The notes below the pieces were generated by a model. It saw nothing but the letters and a program-made list of their open reading frames with translations. It made no database searches and had not been told where the DNA came from. From the NCBI GenBank assembly GCA_934746785.1, contig CAKVFO010000070.1, positions 1 through 17,717 of the forward strand: a DNA stretch of 17,717 nucleotides, read 5' to 3'. This stretch comes from an uncultured Clostridium sp. (lineage in GTDB: Bacteria; Bacillota; Clostridia; Clostridiales; Clostridiaceae). A program made the translations under genes and the position numbers. Below, in pieces: positions 14,897-17,717 of this stretch. Positions within the stretch are counted from its first letter, which is position 1. Every line of letters starts with the position of its first letter.

Positions 14897-14974
14897 CTTG
14901 CGAAACTAATTTTAGCAAGCTAATTAAAGCTATTATATATTAATATTTTTTACTAGCTTGCTAATGTTGTTAGC
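14897..14974 (+). other. Attenuator-like region between maturase and precursors 3-5
   Basis: Four segments can pair in turn. CTTGC (14897-14901) pairs with GCAAG (14915-14919). TTAGCAAGCTA (14912-14922) is the exact complement of TAGCTTGCTAA (14954-14964). GCTAA (14960-14964) pairs with TTAGC (14970-14974). Because neighbours compete, the fold could switch. No run of T follows the last stem, so termination is uncertain. It may set the ratio of peptide to maturase. Confidence 0.45.
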
Positions 14975-15003
14975 AGGTAAATAAAAAAAGGGGGGAATTT
15001 AAA

Positions 15004-15114
15004 ATGAAGTTTATTGTAAAACCAGCAACAAAGAATACATATGGTTATTGCTATGGATGTAAAGAGCAATGTAATAATGATTGTAGAACTCAATGTGCTA
15101 ACAAGAGAAGATAA
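15004..15114 (+). CDS. Cys-rich peptide precursor 3 (Clo7bot-like)
   Basis: A 36-residue precursor: leader-like MKFIVKPATKNTYGY, then CYGCKEQCNNDCRTQC (cysteines 16, 19, 23, 27, 31) and a basic tail ANKRR. The spacing is C-x2-C followed by three C-x3-C steps, shared exactly with precursors 4 and 5. A run of six G (about 14990-14995) 8-9 nt before the ATG serves as ribosome binding site. It is the first of three tandem copies and follows the maturase after a folded gap of about 120 bases. Confidence 0.88.
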   Translation: MKFIVKPATKNTYGYCYGCKEQCNNDCRTQCANKRR

Positions 15115-15144
15115 TATTAAAGGATTAAAAAGGGGGATATTAAT

Positions 15145-15252
15145 ATGATATTTATCGTAGAACCAGTTAATAAAAAAGAATCCGGATATTGTTATGCATG
15201 CTCTACTCAATGCCAGAACAAATGTGGAAGTCAATGTGCTAGTAAAAGATAA
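15145..15252 (+). CDS. Cys-rich peptide precursor 4 (Clo7bot-like)
   Basis: A 35-residue precursor. The leader differs most here, MIFIVEPVNKKESGY, with Ile2 and Glu6 in place of Lys, while the core CYACSTQCQNKCGSQC keeps cysteines at 16, 19, 23, 27 and 31, ending in ASKR. AGGGGGA (about 15131-15137) is the ribosome binding site. It is separated from precursors 3 and 5 by 30 and 41 bases. The changed leader could alter affinity for the maturase or be neutral drift. Confidence 0.88.
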   Translation: MIFIVEPVNKKESGYCYACSTQCQNKCGSQCASKR

Positions 15253-15293
15253 TTAAATTATTAATCTTCTTTAATAAGAAAGGGGGGGACACT

Positions 15294-15401
15294 ATGAAAT
15301 TTATTGTAAAACCAAACAAGGAAACTACAGAAGGATATTGCTATGGTTGTGGTAAGCAATGTCAAAATAAATGTGGAGGACAATGCGCTGCAAATAGGTA
15401 A
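15294..15401 (+). CDS. Cys-rich peptide precursor 5 (Clo7bot-like)
   Basis: A 35-residue precursor with leader MKFIVKPNKETTEGY and core CYGCGKQCQNKCGGQC (cysteines 16, 19, 23, 27, 31), tail AANR. A run of seven G (about 15282-15288) serves as ribosome binding site. Its core is very close to that of precursor 4 (QCQNKCG-QC), which indicates recent tandem duplication. A terminator follows its stop within ten bases, so the peptide part of the transcript can accumulate apart from the downstream genes. Confidence 0.88.
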   Translation: MKFIVKPNKETTEGYCYGCGKQCQNKCGGQCAANR

Positions 15402-15407
15402 AAAAAT

Positions 15408-15440
15408 AAAACGAATAGAATTTTATTCTATTCGTTTTTT
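15408..15440 (+). terminator. Intra-cluster terminator after precursor 5
   Basis: AAAACGAATAGAAT (15408-15421) pairs perfectly with ATTCTATTCGTTTT (15425-15438), a 14-bp stem with a 3-nt loop and a T run. It sits inside the cluster, before the peptidase gene, and would give more precursor mRNA than peptidase and exporter mRNA if readthrough is partial. Confidence 0.85.
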
Positions 15441-15456
15441 AGAAAGGTTATTAATT

Positions 15457-16545
15457 ATGAATAGATTAATTATTGATGATGAAATAAAGAAGGATATTTT
15501 GGATATTGATGATTTATATTTGGAGTTTAAAAAATTAATAGAGGTTTTTAGATATAAAGGAGAAAAGATATATATAAAACAAGTAAATTCATTAGAGGAA
15601 TTATCATTATTACTTAATGAAGAAGTTCCTGAATGGGTTATAGGGTGTTACAAGTATAATTATATATACATATTAAAGAAGAGTAAGTGGAGAGATAAAA
15701 ATGCCTCAACTATACGTGAACTTATATTACATGAGGTAGTACATATTATGATTAATAATACTGTTAAAGATACTTGTCCTTTATGGCTTAATGAGGGAAT
15801 GGCAGTATATCTTTCAGGGCAGGGAAGAAATATTATTGAGAATAGAAATATCAATATAAGAAATCCATATGAACTATCTTATGACGATGATTTGTATTAT
15901 AACTCCTATATTGTATTAAAAAATATTATAGATATTAATTCAATTAATAAGGTAATAGAAGTACTATATAAATCAGAAGATATCTATGAAGATCCAATTT
16001 TAGGAGAAAAGGCAGTTATATTATTGTGCAATAATTACAATAATGATAAAGGGGTGAGCATTATGGCTGGAAAGGCTGTTGTACGTGAAGCAAAGTTCAG
16101 TGATATAGAGGCAATAAAAGAACTATGGCGTAAGCTGGGAGTAAATCAGCTTAGTAAGGATGAATATTATTTAAAAGAAAATGGAGAGGTAAAGGAATTT
16201 GACTGTGGAAATTATTTTGATAACTGCTTAAAAAACGAACGCTGTAAAATATTTGTCGTAGAAGAAAATGGCAAGGTGTTTGGATTTGTAGAAATATGGA
16301 TATATGATAAAGACTTTTATTTTAACGTAAGTGAATATGCTTATATACTACATTATTATATAGATGATGAAATGAGAAATTATTTTGCAGTTATAAAACT
16401 ATTTGATATTGCTCAAAGGTGGGCTGTAGAAAAAGGAATGAATTATTTATGTGCCGATGTATTTTATCATAATGATAGAGTTAAAAGGTTATTGGAACAT
16501 GAGAAGTTTTCGACTTACAAAACTAGATTTGTAAAAGAATTATAG
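15457..16545 (+). CDS. Zinc metallopeptidase fused to a GNAT acetyltransferase
   Basis: The 362-residue protein has two parts. Residues 1-200 form a gluzincin-type peptidase (MA-like) with HEVVH (92-96) and the third zinc ligand Glu113 in LWLNEGMAVYLSGQ. Residues 203-362 form a GNAT acetyltransferase (VVREAKFSDIEAIKELWRKLG ... KIFVVEENGKVFGFVEIWI ... AQRWAVEKGMNYLCADVFYHNDRVKRLLEHEKF). No stop lies between them. GGGGTGAGC (16051-16059) stands directly before an in-frame ATG (16063), so the acetyltransferase may also be made alone. AGAAAGG (15441-15447) precedes the ATG at 15457 by 9 nt; the frame is open further upstream, but that stretch overlaps precursor 5. Likely jobs are leader removal and acetylation of the peptide or of a target for self-protection; both are inferred from context. 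Confidence 0.85.
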   Translation: MNRLIIDDEIKKDILDIDDLYLEFKKLIEVFRYKGEKIYIKQVNSLEELSLLLNEEVPEWVIGCYKYNYIYILKKSKWRDKNASTIRELILHEVVHIMINNTVKDTCPLWLNEGMAVYLSGQGRNIIENRNINIRNPYELSYDDDLYYNSYIVLKNIIDINSINKVIEVLYKSEDIYEDPILGEKAVILLCNNYNNDKGVSIMAGKAVVREAKFSDIEAIKELWRKLGVNQLSKDEYYLKENGEVKEFDCGNYFDNCLKNERCKIFVVEENGKVFGFVEIWIYDKDFYFNVSEYAYILHYYIDDEMRNYFAVIKLFDIAQRWAVEKGMNYLCADVFYHNDRVKRLLEHEKFSTYKTRFVKEL

Positions 16546-16563
16546 TTTTATAGGAGGATGTAT

Positions 16564-17717
16564 ATGAAGAAGAATCTTTTAATGATACTAGGCATTTTGA
16601 AAAAATATAAAAAGGGAGAATTAATAGGGTTAGTAGTAACAATTTTATATGCAATAGCAGTTTTTTTAGCACCATATGCATCTAAATATTTAATTGATGA
16701 TGTATTGCTGGCTAATGAATTTGACAAGGTATATCTAGGGATAATTATATTTTTTATAGTTTGTATATCTCAGCCAATATTATCTTTTATTAAGGGATAT
16801 ATATTCTTGAAAATATCTGAAAAAATAACTATTGATATGAGAAGAGATACTTTCAAAAGTGTTATTTATGCACCTATTGACTTTTTTTATAAGAGCAAGA
16901 AAGGTGACATAGTATCAAGAATAATGAATGATGGAAGAGGTGTAAGTGATTTCTTAACTGATATTTTTATAGTTGTTTTTAAGGATGTATTTTTAATTAT
17001 AATTGTATCTATAGGTATGTTCATTCAATGCTGGCAGATTACTATGATATTAGTAGTATTTATTTTTTTATTTCTCATGCTAAATATATGTATGGCAAAA
17101 AAGTTTCAAGAATTATCTAGTATATCTTTAAAAAGCGTTGATGGTTTCTGTTCTGTAATTAATCAATCTACAGAGAACATCAATTTAATTAAGAGCTATA
17201 ACTTAGAAGAAAGAGTTTTAGATAAATATCATAAGCAACTAAATAAGATATATGATGTTAATATGAAAATGGGATGGTACAGTAATATCTTATCAAGTGG
17301 ATCTGAAGTTATAATTATATCTTCATTATGTATAATTTATGGATTAGGTGCCTTTATGGTAGTTGGAAAAAGTATTACTTTAGGGACTGTTATTTCTTTA
17401 GGATTATATTTTCAATTATTAAATCAACCAATATCAGAACTCATGAATAGTAATATAAGACTTAATGAAGTTATTCCTATGTATAATAGAATTCAAGAAT
17501 ATAAAGATTTAGATAATGAAAAAAGTGAAGATGTTAATTTAAAAGGTAATTGTGTGGATATGGGAATTGAATTTGAAAATGTAAGTTTTGGCTACGGTAC
17601 AGACAAGAAGATTTTAAATAACATTAATTTATCCATAAGAGATAAGGGCTTTTATGGAGTAATAGGACAATCTGGCTCTGGAAAGAGTACAATTGCAAAA
17701 CTTCTAATGGGACTATA
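16564..17717 (+). CDS. ABC exporter with fused membrane and ATPase domains (3' end outside the window)
   Basis: The frame is open from ATG 16564 to the window end (384 codons). AGGAGG (16552-16557) lies 6 nt before the start, and the gene follows the peptidase-acetyltransferase after 18 bases. The N-terminal half has six membrane segments of the type I exporter fold (about 20-42, 58-80, 135-155, 158-178, 240-262, 272-292), including coupling-helix-like sequence (MRRDTFKSVIYAPIDFFYKSKKGDIVSRIMND). The ATPase domain begins at IEFENVSFGYG, and Walker A GQSGSGKST is at residues 368-376. No C39 peptidase domain is fused at the N-terminus, so leader removal must be done by another protein, such as the metallopeptidase before it. 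It probably secretes the mature peptides. Confidence 0.92.
   Translation, partial: MKKNLLMILGILKKYKKGELIGLVVTILYAIAVFLAPYASKYLIDDVLLANEFDKVYLGIIIFFIVCISQPILSFIKGYIFLKISEKITIDMRRDTFKSVIYAPIDFFYKSKKGDIVSRIMNDGRGVSDFLTDIFIVVFKDVFLIIIVSIGMFIQCWQITMILVVFIFLFLMLNICMAKKFQELSSISLKSVDGFCSVINQSTENINLIKSYNLEERVLDKYHKQLNKIYDVNMKMGWYSNILSSGSEVIIISSLCIIYGLGAFMVVGKSITLGTVISLGLYFQLLNQPISELMNSNIRLNEVIPMYNRIQEYKDLDNEKSEDVNLKGNCVDMGIEFENVSFGYGTDKKILNNINLSIRDKGFYGVIGQSGSGKSTIAKLLMGL

Noticed and set aside
14953..15234. 93-codon minus-strand frame opposite precursors 3 and 4
   Set aside because: It is the antisense shadow of repeated Cys codons; the plus-strand peptides have ribosome binding sites and conserved sequence.
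15004..15401. CRISPR-like array, given three similar units about 140-150 bases apart
   Set aside because: The similarity is that of tandem coding sequences with their own starts and stops; there are no short identical repeats with regular spacers.
15343..15456. N-terminal extension of the peptidase-acetyltransferase
   Set aside because: It overlaps precursor 5 in another frame and runs across the terminator; the ATG at 15457 has a fitting upstream AGAAAGG.

Overview
The window is about 17.7 kb of very AT-rich DNA with AGGAGG-type ribosome binding sites, an L-box lysine riboswitch, an oxygen-sensitive class III ribonucleotide reductase and a Clostridium-type Cys-rich peptide cluster. I infer a Clostridium or a close relative. 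The sequence looks chromosomal, with mobile group I introns in one housekeeping gene. I cannot name the species.

Layout. Bases 1-570 carry the end of a SAM-dependent methyltransferase. Bases 570-886 are non-coding and hold a fold with two mutually exclusive hairpins, then a terminator. Bases 887-3171 are a two-gene ABC transporter (ATPase and 12-segment permease, overlapping as TAATG). Bases 3217-4460 are a lysine-riboswitch-controlled dapA with its own promoter and terminator. A convergent gene of unknown function follows on the minus strand (4454-4981), then a chemoreceptor with a membrane sensor and no external domain (5196-6674), and a MATE efflux pump with a TTG start (6778-8139).

Bases 8140-13182 are the anaerobic ribonucleotide reductase locus. 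NrdD is split into three exons (8517-9368, 10297-10680, 11605-12489) by two group I-type introns of 928 and 924 nt, both placed directly after a conserved glycine codon. Joining the exons gives an intact 706-residue enzyme with ATP cone, active-site cysteines, zinc cysteines and glycyl radical. Each intron carries a broken GIY-YIG homing endonuclease gene, and both have lost the same middle part of the nuclease domain. nrdG, the activating enzyme, follows after a large intercistronic hairpin. Upstream lie a tandem pair of NrdR-like boxes, a possible pseudoknot and a 26-bp perfect palindrome.

Bases 13194-17717 are a RiPP (modified peptide) gene cluster resembling the bioinformatically defined Clo7bot family. 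Five short Cys-rich precursors share the N-terminus MKFIVKP: two before and three after a radical SAM/SPASM maturase. They are followed by a protein joining a zinc metallopeptidase to a GNAT acetyltransferase, and by an ABC exporter cut off by the window end. A plausible scheme (inference) is that the radical SAM enzyme modifies the CxxxC repeats, the peptidase removes the leader, the acetyltransferase caps an amine on the product or protects the host, and the exporter secretes it. Only tRNA-free, rRNA-free, CRISPR-free sequence was seen.
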